From: Firmicutes bacterium HGW-Firmicutes-2
Lineage (GTDB): Bacteria; Bacillota; Clostridia; Lachnospirales; Vallitaleaceae
Direction: 5' to 3'
DNA: 38,071 nucleotides
Assembly: GCA_002841495.1 (NCBI GenBank)
Contig: PGZV01000025.1
Coordinates: 1-38,071, forward strand
Made by a program: the position numbers and the translations under genes. Numbering within the stretch: position 1 is the first letter of the stretch; every line of letters starts with the position of its first letter. The notes beneath the pieces are model-generated. The model worked only from the letters and a program-made list of their open reading frames with translations, was not told where the DNA came from and made no database searches. Below are positions 1-9,147 of the stretch, one piece after another.

Positions 1-87
1 GCCACAGCGCCTAAGTTCATTATAGTAAAAATAAAACAAATGAGCATTGAATTTTACTATATGTTCATTATACAAGGAGGTAGTATT

Positions 88-1533
88 ATGTATGATTATA
101 TAATTATAGGAGCCGGTGTCATCGGTTCAACCATCGCAAGAGAACTTTCCAGGTATGACGTTAAAGTGTTGCTTCTTGAGAAAGAAAATGATGTCTCTTG
201 TGGTGCTTCAAAAGCAAACAGCGGCATTGTCCATGGTGGTTTTGATGACAAACCCGGAACACTAAAAGCAAAAATGTGTCGAAAAGGCAATCGCATGTTT
301 GAACAATTGGAGTCCGAGCTCCATTTTGGTCTGGAAATGTGTGGTAGTTTGGTCATGGCCTTTGAAGAAGAAGAATTCGAGACCCTTAATGAACTGTTAG
401 AACGAGGTATCACGAATGGTATAAATGATTTGGTTATACTGGATCACGATCAGGTCATGAAAATGGAACCACATGTGAACCCGGAAGTGAAAGGGGCACT
501 TTATTGTCCATCCTCAGGAATTACTTCACCTTTTGAATTGACCATAGCACTAGCTGAAAATGCCGTGGCAAATGGTGTGGAAATTAAGCTGGAGGCAGAA
601 GTGGTTAGCATTGAAAAAGGTGAAACTTTCAAAGTCACGACTCTAGACGCAATATACGAAGCTAAGGTGGTCATAAACGCGGCAGGTGCATACAGTAATA
701 TGGTTGCCGGGTTTGTTGGTGCGGATAATTTTAAGATTATTCCAAGACGTGGTGAATATATATTATTGAATAAAAATCAAGGCTATTTGGCCAATACAGT
801 ATTGTTTCAATGTCCAACGAAAGCAGGTAAAGGCATATTGGTAACAAGGACATATCATGGAAATCTTATGCTTGGGCCAAACGCTCAAGAAGTGAATGAA
901 GCCTCAGATGTGGGCACAACCCTTGAAGCATTATCTTATATCGTTGAACAGGCAAGAAAAAGTGTAGCTGACTTTGACCTTAAAAAGACCCTTACATCTT
1001 TTTCGGGTATTAGAGCGACGTGTGATCGACATGATTTTATTATTGAAGAAAGCGAAGTTAAGAATTTTATCAACGTTGCAGGTATCGAGTCGCCAGGCTT
1101 AACCTCATCACCGGCAATCGGCCTTGAAGTTATTGAACTTATAAAATCCATGGGACATACATTGAAGCCCAACCCTAGTTTTAATCCTAATAGACAACCA
1201 ACGCTTATTCATAAAACTGAAGACTTTGATGGTTCTACAGAAGCAGAAGATCCTAAAAAACATATCATCTGCAGGTGTGAGAATGTTACAGAAGCAGAAA
1301 TCGTGGATGCCATCCACCGTGGAATACCAGTGAATTCGATTGACAGTATGAAGCGAAGAGTGAGGGCTGGAATGGGCTTATGTCAAGGCGCTTACTGTGG
1401 TGAAAGAGTAGCTGCTATTATTGCCAGAGAATTAGATATACCTGTAGAAGAAGTACCAAAACGTGGAGGCGGTTCATCCACACTACCACATAGAGAAAGT
1501 CGTTGGTTCTATAAAGAAATGAAGAAGAGCTAG
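88..1533 (+). CDS. FAD-dependent oxidoreductase with C-terminal [2Fe-2S] BFD domain (GlpA-like)
   Basis: This is a 481-residue flavoprotein of the glycerol-3-phosphate dehydrogenase/DAO family. The N-terminus shows the Rossmann FAD motif GAGVIGSTIARELS and an acidic LLLEKE strand end. The segment SKANSGIVHGGFDDKPG is typical of anaerobic GlpA/LhgO-type enzymes. The last ~100 residues carry CRC followed by CQGAYC, the four cysteines of a BFD-like [2Fe-2S] domain. The family oxidises glycerol-3-phosphate or 2-hydroxy acids and passes electrons to a partner protein. In many Clostridia a second FAD/NAD protein and a DUF1667 protein follow directly, but here the next gene is mutY, so the partners are absent or elsewhere. 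I chose the ATG at 88 because ACAAGGAGG lies just before it; an in-frame ATG at 40 lacks a ribosome site. Family is secure, substrate is not. Confidence 0.88.
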   Translation: MYDYIIIGAGVIGSTIARELSRYDVKVLLLEKENDVSCGASKANSGIVHGGFDDKPGTLKAKMCRKGNRMFEQLESELHFGLEMCGSLVMAFEEEEFETLNELLERGITNGINDLVILDHDQVMKMEPHVNPEVKGALYCPSSGITSPFELTIALAENAVANGVEIKLEAEVVSIEKGETFKVTTLDAIYEAKVVINAAGAYSNMVAGFVGADNFKIIPRRGEYILLNKNQGYLANTVLFQCPTKAGKGILVTRTYHGNLMLGPNAQEVNEASDVGTTLEALSYIVEQARKSVADFDLKKTLTSFSGIRATCDRHDFIIEESEVKNFINVAGIESPGLTSSPAIGLEVIELIKSMGHTLKPNPSFNPNRQPTLIHKTEDFDGSTEAEDPKKHIICRCENVTEAEIVDAIHRGIPVNSIDSMKRRVRAGMGLCQGAYCGERVAAIIARELDIPVEEVPKRGGGSSTLPHRESRWFYKEMKKS

Positions 1534-1570
1534 ATTTATTGATAAATAGGCAACATCAAAAGGCGGACAT

Positions 1571-2602
1571 ATGAAGACATTACAGGCATCATTACTAAAA
1601 TGGTATAAGCTTAATCACCGGAAGTTGCCATGGCGCTTAACTAGAGACCCTTATAAAATATGGCTTTCTGAGATTATGTGTCAGCAAACCCAAGTAGCAA
1701 CCGTTATCTCATACTATACCCGTTTTCTTGAGAACTACCCGGATTTATTAAGTCTTTCCAGGGCAACTGAAGATGATGTCTACAAATTATGGGAAGGCCT
1801 TGGTTATTATTCAAGAGCCAAGCGATTGATGTTATGTGCCCGTGTCGTCACACAAAACTATGGTGGAGTTTTTCCGAAAACATACGAAGAAATAATGGGT
1901 TTACCCGGTATTGGTCCTTACACTGCCGGCGCCGTAGCAAGTATTGCCTTTGATATCAAGGTACCTGCCGTAGATGGGAATGTACTGCGGGTTTATTCAC
2001 GACTCTATAGTGTTGAAGAAGATATAGGTAAACCAGGAACAAAAAAGACAATTGAAGCGATGGTTTCGGCGGACTTACCGGAAGATGTCAGAAATTATAA
2101 TCAGGCCCTTATGGAACTAGGGGCCTTGATTTGTGTTCCCAGAAATCCCAAATGTGATTTATGCCCGATACATAATTTTTGTAGTGCAAGAGAGAGAAAT
2201 CTTCAAAACATTCTACCGATAAAAACCCCAAAAGCAAAAAAACAGCTAAAAAAAATGATGGTTGCGTATGTCGTATTTGAAGATCAGTTGTTACTAGAGA
2301 AGCGAGGTACTGAAGGCTTATTGGCAAACCTTTGGGGGTTTCCGATTATAGAGGTGGGAGAAGATCATCCCTCTAGTGAGATGATGGCTTATTTGGAAGA
2401 TAACTATGGCCTACACGTCATAGAAGAAGATGTCATAACAACAAAAAAACATGTATTTACACATTTGATTTGGGATATGACTTTGGTAAGGTATAGGGCA
2501 AGATTTATAAGTAGGATTGAAGATCCGGAAGTGGCTTGGATTCACCCTGAATTAATCCCTAACTACCCACTGCCAACAGCCTTTCTTAAACTGTTAAAAT
2601 AA
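1571..2602 (+). CDS. mutY: A/G-specific adenine DNA glycosylase MutY
   Basis: MutY removes adenine mispaired with 8-oxoguanine in base excision repair. The 343-residue protein has the usual family length. Visible features are the catalytic glutamate in SEIMCQQTQV (about residue 34), the helix-hairpin-helix LPGIGPYTAGA (about 111-121), and the catalytic aspartate in VDGNVLRV (about 135). The [4Fe-4S] cysteines fit C-x6-C-x2-C-x5-C in CVPRNPKCDLCPIHNFC. The C-terminal third is the NUDIX-like domain that reads 8-oxoG, containing LWGFP. AGGCGG precedes the ATG. It lies 37 bases after the flavoprotein gene and may be cotranscribed with it. A promoter for the next gene follows it. Confidence 0.96.
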   Translation: MKTLQASLLKWYKLNHRKLPWRLTRDPYKIWLSEIMCQQTQVATVISYYTRFLENYPDLLSLSRATEDDVYKLWEGLGYYSRAKRLMLCARVVTQNYGGVFPKTYEEIMGLPGIGPYTAGAVASIAFDIKVPAVDGNVLRVYSRLYSVEEDIGKPGTKKTIEAMVSADLPEDVRNYNQALMELGALICVPRNPKCDLCPIHNFCSARERNLQNILPIKTPKAKKQLKKMMVAYVVFEDQLLLEKRGTEGLLANLWGFPIIEVGEDHPSSEMMAYLEDNYGLHVIEEDVITTKKHVFTHLIWDMTLVRYRARFISRIEDPEVAWIHPELIPNYPLPTAFLKLLK

Positions 2603-2624
2603 ATACAATCTTTGGACTAAATTA

Positions 2625-2653
2625 TTGTATAATATATAAAAATACGATATAAT
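2625..2653 (+). promoter_or_regulatory. Predicted sigma-A promoter of the response regulator
   Basis: TTGTAT and TATAAT are separated by 17 bases, about 35 bases before the GTG start of the response regulator. A second TATAAT overlaps the spacer region. Confidence 0.6.
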
Positions 2654-2688
2654 ATTCTATAAGACATGAGTCACTTGGGGGTGGGGAT

Positions 2689-3375
2689 GTGAATGGTAGA
2701 ATACTGATTGTAGATGATGAAACAGTGATACGCGAAGTCATTGCAAAGGCGTTTAGAAATGATGGCTATAAAGTTTTTGAAGCGGCTGACGGTATGGAAG
2801 CTTTAGAGGTATTTGAGGAAAACGATATTGAAATCATGATACTGGATGTTATGATGCCGAAAATGGACGGTTGGTCCGTTTGTCGAAGAATCAGAGCCAG
2901 CTCCAATGTGGGTATTATCATGTTGACAGCGAGAGATGACGATTCAGATCAATTGCTTGGTTTTGAACTGGGTGTTGATGAATATGTCACAAAGCCTGTT
3001 AATCTACAAGTTTTGCTAGCAAGAGTTAAAAGGATGCAAAACCGTTTAGATGAAAGTCATGGCGGTATGAAACACATCATCTCAAAGATGGGTATTGAGA
3101 TCAACAAAGATGCCTATACTGTGAAAATCAGTGGTAAAGAAATCGAACTTGCACCAAAAGAGTATGAACTTTTGGTTTATCTGATGGAAAATGATGGCAT
3201 GGTTTTATCTAGAGAACAGATTCTGGATACCATTTGGGGATATGATTACTTTGGTGACTTTAGGGTTGTGGATACACATATTAAGAAAATTAGAAAAAAA
3301 TTAGAAGATAAAGCTTATGGTATACATACCGTTGTACGTGTGGGGTATAAGTTTGATTCCAAAAGTAGACCATAA
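2689..3375 (+). CDS. OmpR/PhoB-family response regulator (orphan)
   Basis: This is a two-component DNA-binding response regulator of 228 residues. The receiver domain (about 1-115) has the acidic pair DD at 9-10, the phospho-acceptor D53 in MILDVMMPKMDG, and the conserved lysine in EYVTKP. The C-terminal winged helix (about 130-225) ends with RVVDTHIKKIRKKL and VRVGYKF, typical of PhoB/OmpR. The start is GTG at 2689, with a G-rich ribosome site (TTGGGGGTGGGG) just before it. No histidine kinase is adjacent: a strong terminator follows and the next gene is on the other strand. Its kinase must be unlinked, or it works without one. Family certain, regulon unknown. Confidence 0.92.
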   Translation: MNGRILIVDDETVIREVIAKAFRNDGYKVFEAADGMEALEVFEENDIEIMILDVMMPKMDGWSVCRRIRASSNVGIIMLTARDDDSDQLLGFELGVDEYVTKPVNLQVLLARVKRMQNRLDESHGGMKHIISKMGIEINKDAYTVKISGKEIELAPKEYELLVYLMENDGMVLSREQILDTIWGYDYFGDFRVVDTHIKKIRKKLEDKAYGIHTVVRVGYKFDSKSRP

Positions 3376-3432
3376 AAAAGGCATTTATAGCATTAAGTCG
3401 AAGGTAGTCGACTGTGCTATAAATGCCTTTTT
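3375..3432. terminator. Bidirectional terminator between response regulator and GGDEF/HD-GYP gene
   Basis: A perfect 18-bp stem (3375-3392 with 3415-3432) has A-run and T-run ends, so it can work on both strands. The loop contains a second small hairpin, AGTCGA/TCGACT. It sits between two convergent genes. Confidence 0.85.
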
Positions 3433-3466
3433 AAGTTTTTTAAACAAAGATCTTAATATGATAAGA

Positions 3467-4957
3467 TTACAGAGGATAAACCTTAAAAACCACCTTATGA
3501 AACACTTTAACCATTTCAGGATCAAATTGGGTTCCTGCATGATTTAAGATTTCTTCTATGGCGACATGCATGGGCAAGGCTTTTCTATAAGGTCGGTCAT
3601 TGGTCATGGCATCAAAGGTATCAACAATAGCTAGAATACGACATTCAAGAGGGATATCTTCACCAGCCAGTCCTAAAGGATAACCTTTGCCGTCCCAACG
3701 TTCTTGATGTTTCAGAATAAGATGGGCTATGTCTTTTAGTTCAGTTGATTCATTGGCAATACGTTCTCCGATACTGCAATGGGTGCACATGACTTTCCAC
3801 TCATCTGGGGTAAGAGCTCCGGCTTTTTTTAATATACTGTCCGGTATTCCGACTTTACCAATATCATGGAACTTGGTCAGTAGCTGGATGCGGTCTATAA
3901 TATTCTGAGGAAGCCTAAGTTCATGACCAATAACAGTGGCCAGCATCTCCATACGATCTGCATGGCCCTCCGTTATGTAGTCTTTTGCTTCTAAGGCTTT
4001 CATTAAAGTCTTGACCAGATTATTTTTAGTACTGGAGGTTTTAAGCAATTTATTCTGGTACATGTTATTATCCGCTTCCTGAAAAACCCAGTCCACATTT
4101 AAAACACCGGTTTCATGGTGACCATAACCATAAGACAAGGATAACTCTACGGATTCGGTTTGTTGGTTATGTTCTATGACCAATGCCTTTAGGGAGTCCA
4201 GAAAGCCTTCGATATCATTAACACAGAAGCCTTGTAATACAATACCGAATTCGTCTCCACCAATTCTAGAAATCATACCAAAATGGCTAAAAGTACTTTC
4301 TATAAGTTCAGCAACAGAAACAATGACTCGGTCACCGGATAAATGGCCAAGGGTATCGTTGATGAGTTTAAGACCATCGATATCTACGATAATAATGGTG
4401 AAGCTTATGATTTCTTGCATATTAAAATCAGCTAGATAATACTCAAAGTACCTTCGATTATAAACATTGCAAAGATTGTCTTTATCCACAAGGGTTCTTA
4501 ATCGATTTTCTAAGGTAATGCGATCGGTCATATCTCGAATCATAATCAATACTTCGTCGAAAGCGGATATATGGATACGCGCTTCAAAGTAATATGTTTT
4601 AGTGTCAACTTCCATTTGAAAATCATAAGTCACTAAATATCTAGAAACAACCACTTGAGATACAATCTCCCTAAGCTTATGAATCAATTTCTGATTTTTC
4701 ATAATATTAAGAATCATTTCATTGTTCTTAACCCTAGAGGCATTAAAAGGGGAAATATGCCCCTCAACATCAGATACCAAAAGAATATCAGGAATCGTTG
4801 TAATCAAAGCTTTATTTCGACTGTTAATTCTTTCAAGTTCAAGAAGATGATCTTGTAATTCAGGATAATAGTTTTTTCTAAAAGAATCTTCGCCTAAACC
4901 AATGATGGCATCACGGGTGAAGTTTTTTTTTCTATCAGACTCGTAAGATTTGCTCAT
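3467..4957 (-). CDS. PAS-GGDEF-HD-GYP protein (dual-domain c-di-GMP enzyme)
   Basis: This 496-residue cytoplasmic protein combines both sides of cyclic di-GMP turnover. Residues about 40-150 look like a PAS sensor (TIPDILLVSDVEGHISPFN). Residues about 155-310 are a diguanylate cyclase domain with an intact GGDEF in SRIGGDEFGIVL. No RxxD inhibitory site is visible five residues upstream. Residues about 320-490 are an HD-GYP phosphodiesterase domain with HDIGKVGIPD, HQERWDGKGYP and DTFDAMTNDRPYR. The second histidine of the usual HHE is glutamine, a common variant. No membrane helices are seen. It overlaps the 3' end of the upstream alcohol dehydrogenase gene by 23 bases, so the two are probably cotranscribed and translationally coupled. 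Which activity dominates cannot be told. Confidence 0.93.
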   Translation of the reverse strand: MSKSYESDRKKNFTRDAIIGLGEDSFRKNYYPELQDHLLELERINSRNKALITTIPDILLVSDVEGHISPFNASRVKNNEMILNIMKNQKLIHKLREIVSQVVVSRYLVTYDFQMEVDTKTYYFEARIHISAFDEVLIMIRDMTDRITLENRLRTLVDKDNLCNVYNRRYFEYYLADFNMQEIISFTIIIVDIDGLKLINDTLGHLSGDRVIVSVAELIESTFSHFGMISRIGGDEFGIVLQGFCVNDIEGFLDSLKALVIEHNQQTESVELSLSYGYGHHETGVLNVDWVFQEADNNMYQNKLLKTSSTKNNLVKTLMKALEAKDYITEGHADRMEMLATVIGHELRLPQNIIDRIQLLTKFHDIGKVGIPDSILKKAGALTPDEWKVMCTHCSIGERIANESTELKDIAHLILKHQERWDGKGYPLGLAGEDIPLECRILAIVDTFDAMTNDRPYRKALPMHVAIEEILNHAGTQFDPEMVKVFHKVVFKVYPL

Positions 4958-6107
4958 AAATGTTTTTCAACTCCTTGGTGGATAAGATTCTAGGGTTGGT
5001 AACCATACAAGGATCATTTTGAGCGTTAACAACCAGTCGGTCTATGATTTCTGAGGTTAAAGTGTCTACTTGCAAAAAAGAAGGAATGTTGAGTTTTTCC
5101 CGCATATTATGAATCTTAAGTAGGAGCTCGTTACGAATAGCATCATCAGTCAGGTGCTGAATAGGAATATCCAGTTGTTTTGCTATGGCTTTATACCGTT
5201 CAATTTCAGTCTCATAATTCAAAGCAATAACATGTTCAAGAAGAATACTGTTACATTCTCCATGAGGGAGGTCCAAAAGACCGCCTAAAGAATGGGCCAT
5301 GGCGTGAACTGCGCCTAAACTGGCATTTGAAAAAGCAAGGCCCGCTTGCAAGGAACCTAGGAGCATTTGATACATGGTATCGAGTGTTCTATTTTCCTCC
5401 ATGGCTTTGTTTATGTTATTGTAGATAAGGGAAATAGCCTCAAGTGCATGGACATCTGTAAGTGGTGAGTGAGCATTTGATACAAAAGCTTCTATAGCAT
5501 GGGTGAGAGCATCCATACCTGTGCATGCAGTAAGATATTTGTCCATAGTCATAAGGGGTATAGGATCAATGAGAGCAAGATCAGGTACGACTTTCTTGCT
5601 GATAATAGCTCTTTTAACGGATTCTTGAGAGTCTTGGATGATAGCGAATTGTGAGATGTCTGCAGAAGTTCCCGATGTACTTGGAATACAGATAAGAGGT
5701 GGTCCAGGAAGCTTGATTTCATCTACACCTTCGTAGTTTAGAATATGGCCGCCGTTGGTGGACACAATGCTGATGCATTTTGCACAGTCAATAGGACTGC
5801 CGCCGCCTATAGCTATGAGTAGATCACAATCATGAGATAGAAAGATTTCAGCACCCATCATGGCTTCGTAATCTCTAGGATTAGGGGTTACATCATCAAA
5901 AATAATCATATCCTCAGAGTTGGATTGTATAAGGCTTTCTAGTTCTAAGAACCAAGGTTGATTCTTGACGCCTCGATCTGTGACAATCATAGGTCTTTTT
6001 GAGTTAAAATGGGTCAAATACCGATGAATAAGAAGTCTTGCATCAGTACCTATAATGATTTCTGGAACGACAAATTTTCTTAAGTCCATGACAGTGTCTT
6101 GAGACAT
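4935..6107 (-). CDS. Iron-containing alcohol dehydrogenase
   Basis: This is a group III (Fe-ADH) dehydrogenase of 390 residues, normal for the family, which interconverts aldehydes or ketones and alcohols with NAD(P). GGGSPIDCAKCISI is the nucleotide-binding loop. The metal ligands lie in TGMDALTHAIEA and HAMAHSLGGLLDLPHGECN (one Asp and three His). I chose the ATG at 6107 because GGAGG lies 8 bases before it; an ATG at 6122 is part of that ribosome site. It is the first gene of a two-gene operon with the GGDEF/HD-GYP gene. Candidate substrates include butanol, 1,3-propanediol and lactaldehyde; the sequence does not decide between them. Confidence 0.9.
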   Translation of the reverse strand: MSQDTVMDLRKFVVPEIIIGTDARLLIHRYLTHFNSKRPMIVTDRGVKNQPWFLELESLIQSNSEDMIIFDDVTPNPRDYEAMMGAEIFLSHDCDLLIAIGGGSPIDCAKCISIVSTNGGHILNYEGVDEIKLPGPPLICIPSTSGTSADISQFAIIQDSQESVKRAIISKKVVPDLALIDPIPLMTMDKYLTACTGMDALTHAIEAFVSNAHSPLTDVHALEAISLIYNNINKAMEENRTLDTMYQMLLGSLQAGLAFSNASLGAVHAMAHSLGGLLDLPHGECNSILLEHVIALNYETEIERYKAIAKQLDIPIQHLTDDAIRNELLLKIHNMREKLNIPSFLQVDTLTSEIIDRLVVNAQNDPCMVTNPRILSTKELKNIYEQILRV

Positions 6108-6194
6108 GGAATCATCCTCCATTCATAGGCGACTATTATTTAATAAAGGGATTATCATTATTTGTAAATAACATATGTTAAAGCTTGTAATAAT

Positions 6195-6223
6195 ATTATA
6201 GCATCTAAGCTTAACCTTGACAA
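6195..6223 (-). promoter_or_regulatory. Predicted promoter of the alcohol dehydrogenase operon
   Basis: On the minus strand TTGTCA and TATAAT are 17 bases apart, about 90 bases before the dehydrogenase start. The -35 box overlaps a plus-strand TTGACA (6217-6222) that could serve the divergent SDR gene, whose -10 box is poor. Confidence 0.65.
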
Positions 6224-6283
6224 TCTAAGCATCATGGGACATCATAGTGTTAGAGGTATTATCGTGTTTGAAAGGATGATTAT

Positions 6284-7324
6284 ATGGATAAAAAGAAAGT
6301 AGTTGTAACCGGAGGTACCGGCTATATTGCATCTTGGATTGTAAGAGATTTGCTCAAAGAAGGGCATGAGGTACGCACAACAGTAAGAAAGTTAAAAGAT
6401 GAAGAAAAGTACTTGCATCTCTTAAATCTAGAGAAAAAATACGAGGGCACACTTAAAATATATGAGGCAGACTTAGTTAAAGCAGGAAGTTTTGATCAAG
6501 CTATTGAAGGTGCAGATTATGTGATACATACTGCTTCTCCTTTTTCAGTTGATCGCCATCTGGATCCTAGGAAGGATTTGCTTGAACCGGCTGTACTAGG
6601 AACGATCAATGTGCTTGAGGGTGTCAATCGTTCAAAAACAGTCAAGCGTGTTGTATTAACCAGTAGTCTGGCAGCCATTTATGGCGACAATCGTGATATG
6701 CGGGATTTAGGGATTGAAGCTTTTGATGAATCGATGTGGAATACAACCAGTTCATTAAAAAATAACCCCTATAGTTATTCAAAGACCATGGCAGAGAAAA
6801 AAGCATGGGAAATAGCAGGCCAACAAGACAGATGGGAATTGGTCACCATTCACCCCGGATTCGTTTTTGGTCCTTCCTTATCAAAAAGGGTGGATGCAAC
6901 TTCTATTGATACTCTAAGACGCCTTCTGAGTGGTGCATTTAGAACAGGGGTGCCCCATCTTGAGTACGTATTCTCAGATATTAGAGATATTGCAACCGGT
7001 CATATCAGAGCTACCTTTACCGAAGAAGCAAGAGGAAGATATATCATAGCCAACGAAAACGGCAGTTTTCTAAAGATGGTAAAAATTATAAAGCAGTATT
7101 ATGGTAAACAGTATAAATTGCCTATAGGTAAAGTGCCAAAGCCTATTGTCTGGGCTATTGCGCCTATGATTGGGCTTTCAAGGCAATATATCAAAAACAA
7201 CGTGGGTTATACGCTAAAGGCGGACAACAGTCGAAGTATTAATGAGCTTAAGATGTCCTACCGCTCCCTTGAAACCACCTTGATTGATCATATAGAACAA
7301 CTAAAAAAAGACGAATTGTTATAA
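6284..7324 (+). CDS. Extended SDR, dihydroflavonol-4-reductase-like NAD(P)-dependent reductase
   Basis: This is a 346-residue extended short-chain dehydrogenase/reductase. The N-terminal VTGGTGYIASWIVRDLL is the nucleotide-binding glycine motif, and TTVRKL suggests NADPH. TSSLAAIYGD holds the catalytic serine, and YSYSKTMAEKKAW holds YxxxK. HPGFVFGPSLS matches the dihydroflavonol reductase/cinnamoyl reductase/yeast methylglyoxal reductase group. Bacterial members reduce small aldehydes and ketones. The ribosome site is AAAGGATG. It is followed after 65 bases by another SDR gene and then a lipoprotein gene on the same strand, so the three may be an operon. Substrate unknown. Confidence 0.87.
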   Translation: MDKKKVVVTGGTGYIASWIVRDLLKEGHEVRTTVRKLKDEEKYLHLLNLEKKYEGTLKIYEADLVKAGSFDQAIEGADYVIHTASPFSVDRHLDPRKDLLEPAVLGTINVLEGVNRSKTVKRVVLTSSLAAIYGDNRDMRDLGIEAFDESMWNTTSSLKNNPYSYSKTMAEKKAWEIAGQQDRWELVTIHPGFVFGPSLSKRVDATSIDTLRRLLSGAFRTGVPHLEYVFSDIRDIATGHIRATFTEEARGRYIIANENGSFLKMVKIIKQYYGKQYKLPIGKVPKPIVWAIAPMIGLSRQYIKNNVGYTLKADNSRSINELKMSYRSLETTLIDHIEQLKKDELL

Positions 7325-7389
7325 AAGTTGTTTAGAACGGACCGACTTTAATTATTAAAAAATAAGCATAGAAAAGATAGGAGATTATT

Positions 7390-8409
7390 ATGAAAGTATT
7401 GTTTATTGGCGGAACAGGTACGATTAGTTTAGCAATTTCAAAGGCCTTAATCAAAAAGGGTGCAGAGCTTTATATCGTCAATAGAGGTAACCGAAATGAG
7501 GCACTTGGCGATGAAGGCGTAACCTACATCACCTGTGATATTCAAGATGAAGAGAAGCTATCTTCTTTAATAGAAGATCTGTCATTTGATGTGGTCGCTG
7601 ACTTTATTGCTTTTGAGCCTTCACATTTAGAAAGAGATTATCGACTTTTTAAGAATAAGACCAAGCAATTTATATTCATCAGTTCTGCATCTGTCTATCA
7701 AAAACCTTTATCCGACTATAGAGTGAATGAGGGTACGCCACTATCTAATCCATACTGGGCCTATTCCAGAGACAAAATAGCTTGTGAGACTTATTTAATG
7801 GAACTGTATAGAAATGAAGGTTTCCCGGTTACCATCGTTAGACCAAGTCACACGTATGGAACCGGGTCGATACCAATCAGTGTAAAAGGTCATCAAGGCA
7901 GCTGGCAAGTGGCAAAAAGAATGCTGGAAGGTAAACCGGTTATCATTAATGGCGACGGAACAGCCTTATGGACCATGACCCATACATCGGATTTTGCAAA
8001 GGGCTTTGTTGGACTTATGGGCAATATACATGCGATAGGAGAAGCGGTACAGATTACTTCTGATGAGTCACTAACGTGGAATCAGATCTATGAGGCCATA
8101 GCAAATGCCCTTGGTGTAAAGTTGAAAGGCATCCATGTGGCATCGGAATTTTTGGCCGCATGTTCAGATTACGATTTTGGCGGCAGTCTATTAGGCGACA
8201 AGTCACAAACGGTTGTCTTTGATAACAGTAAGCTAAAACGTCTGGTACCTGAATTTGTAGCCACTACACGATTTGATCAAGGCATCAAAATGACCATAGA
8301 TCATTTTTTAGAGAATGAAGCTATGCAAAAAGAAGATCCTGAATTTGATGCTTGGTGCGATCGTGTTATTGAGGCCATGGAACAAGCCAAAAATTCTGTC
8401 ATTTTATAA
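7390..8409 (+). CDS. NAD-dependent epimerase/dehydratase (SDR) family protein
   Basis: This is a second SDR of 339 residues. The start MKVLFIGGTGTISLAISKAL carries a GGTGxIS Rossmann motif. SSASVYQKP holds the serine and YWAYSRDKIACE the YxxxK pair. RPSHTYGTGSIPI is the substrate-pocket loop. The protein resembles bacterial sugar epimerase-like atypical SDRs related to plant CSP41. Its sequence is unlike the preceding SDR, so this is not a recent tandem duplication. GATAGGAG precedes the ATG. The lipoprotein gene starts 12 bases after its stop, so the two are very likely cotranscribed. The exact reaction is unknown. Confidence 0.85.
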   Translation: MKVLFIGGTGTISLAISKALIKKGAELYIVNRGNRNEALGDEGVTYITCDIQDEEKLSSLIEDLSFDVVADFIAFEPSHLERDYRLFKNKTKQFIFISSASVYQKPLSDYRVNEGTPLSNPYWAYSRDKIACETYLMELYRNEGFPVTIVRPSHTYGTGSIPISVKGHQGSWQVAKRMLEGKPVIINGDGTALWTMTHTSDFAKGFVGLMGNIHAIGEAVQITSDESLTWNQIYEAIANALGVKLKGIHVASEFLAACSDYDFGGSLLGDKSQTVVFDNSKLKRLVPEFVATTRFDQGIKMTIDHFLENEAMQKEDPEFDAWCDRVIEAMEQAKNSVIL

Positions 8410-8421
8410 AGGAAGGATTTT

Positions 8422-9093
8422 ATGATAAAACAACGGTTATGGGTTCTGCTGATGTGTATAATTGTGCTATCCGGTTGTGGCCTGGGCAACAAACAATCAG
8501 AGAACAAAGATAATATGGATTCTATGAGTGATGAAGAAAAAGTAGCCTATATGAAAGGTGGCATCGTAGAAGGCCAATATGAAAACTATTTTTTCGACCT
8601 AGAACTGGCGTTACCTGAGTCGTGGGTTATTTTATCTGAAGCAGAGATGACGCGTCTGATGCAAACAGGAGAAGATATAGCATCTGAATCCGACACGACA
8701 TTTGATTTGACAGATCTTGAAATACTGAATCTACTAGGGGTGTTCAAATATCCTTTTGACAAAGTGGTTGCTATGAATCCTAATCTCTATATAACGGCAG
8801 AGCGTCTAGATGAGATGAAGAATATAGAAAGTAATGAGGCATATCTAGAAAAAGCCCGTGCCAGTATTGAACATCTTGGAGAGACCATTGTATTTGAAGA
8901 AACAATGGAAACGGTAAATATACAAGAAAAACTATTTACAAGAAGCCAAGCGACGATTGATCTTGGTTATATGGTTATTTATCAGGTTCACTACGTGACC
9001 CTTATAAGGGGATATGCTCTGAGTATTATCGCCACCTATATGGAACAGGAAGACTTTGAGACAATTGAAATCATATTGGGGCTTGGACAATAG
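8422..9093 (+). CDS. Predicted lipoprotein of unknown function
   Basis: The 223-residue product starts with KQR, a hydrophobic stretch LWVLLMCIIVL and the lipobox LSGC, so Cys18-20 should be lipid-modified after signal peptidase II cleavage and the rest anchored outside the membrane. The mature part is acidic with no recognised domain; a mixed alpha/beta fold is likely (LELALPESWVILSEAEM, LFTRSQATIDLGYMVIYQ). It resembles in layout small PsbP/YjdB-like lipoproteins of Clostridia but I cannot assign a family. AAAGGAAGG precedes the ATG, 12 bases after the SDR stop. Confidence 0.75.
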   Translation: MIKQRLWVLLMCIIVLSGCGLGNKQSENKDNMDSMSDEEKVAYMKGGIVEGQYENYFFDLELALPESWVILSEAEMTRLMQTGEDIASESDTTFDLTDLEILNLLGVFKYPFDKVVAMNPNLYITAERLDEMKNIESNEAYLEKARASIEHLGETIVFEETMETVNIQEKLFTRSQATIDLGYMVIYQVHYVTLIRGYALSIIATYMEQEDFETIEIILGLGQ

Positions 9094-9108
9094 GTGTAAT
9101 ATATAAAA

Positions 9109-9141
9109 AAAGCCACTGATTTATTGTTAATCAGTGGCTTT
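9109..9141. terminator. Terminator hairpin between lipoprotein and DUF3787-type gene
   Basis: The stem AAAGCCACTGAT/ATCAGTGGCTTT has a 9-base loop. On the minus strand it is followed by a T-run (GGCTTTTTTTATA), so it serves the small minus-strand gene best. It can also end the plus-strand operon. Confidence 0.8.
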
Positions 9142-9147
9142 CAAGTA

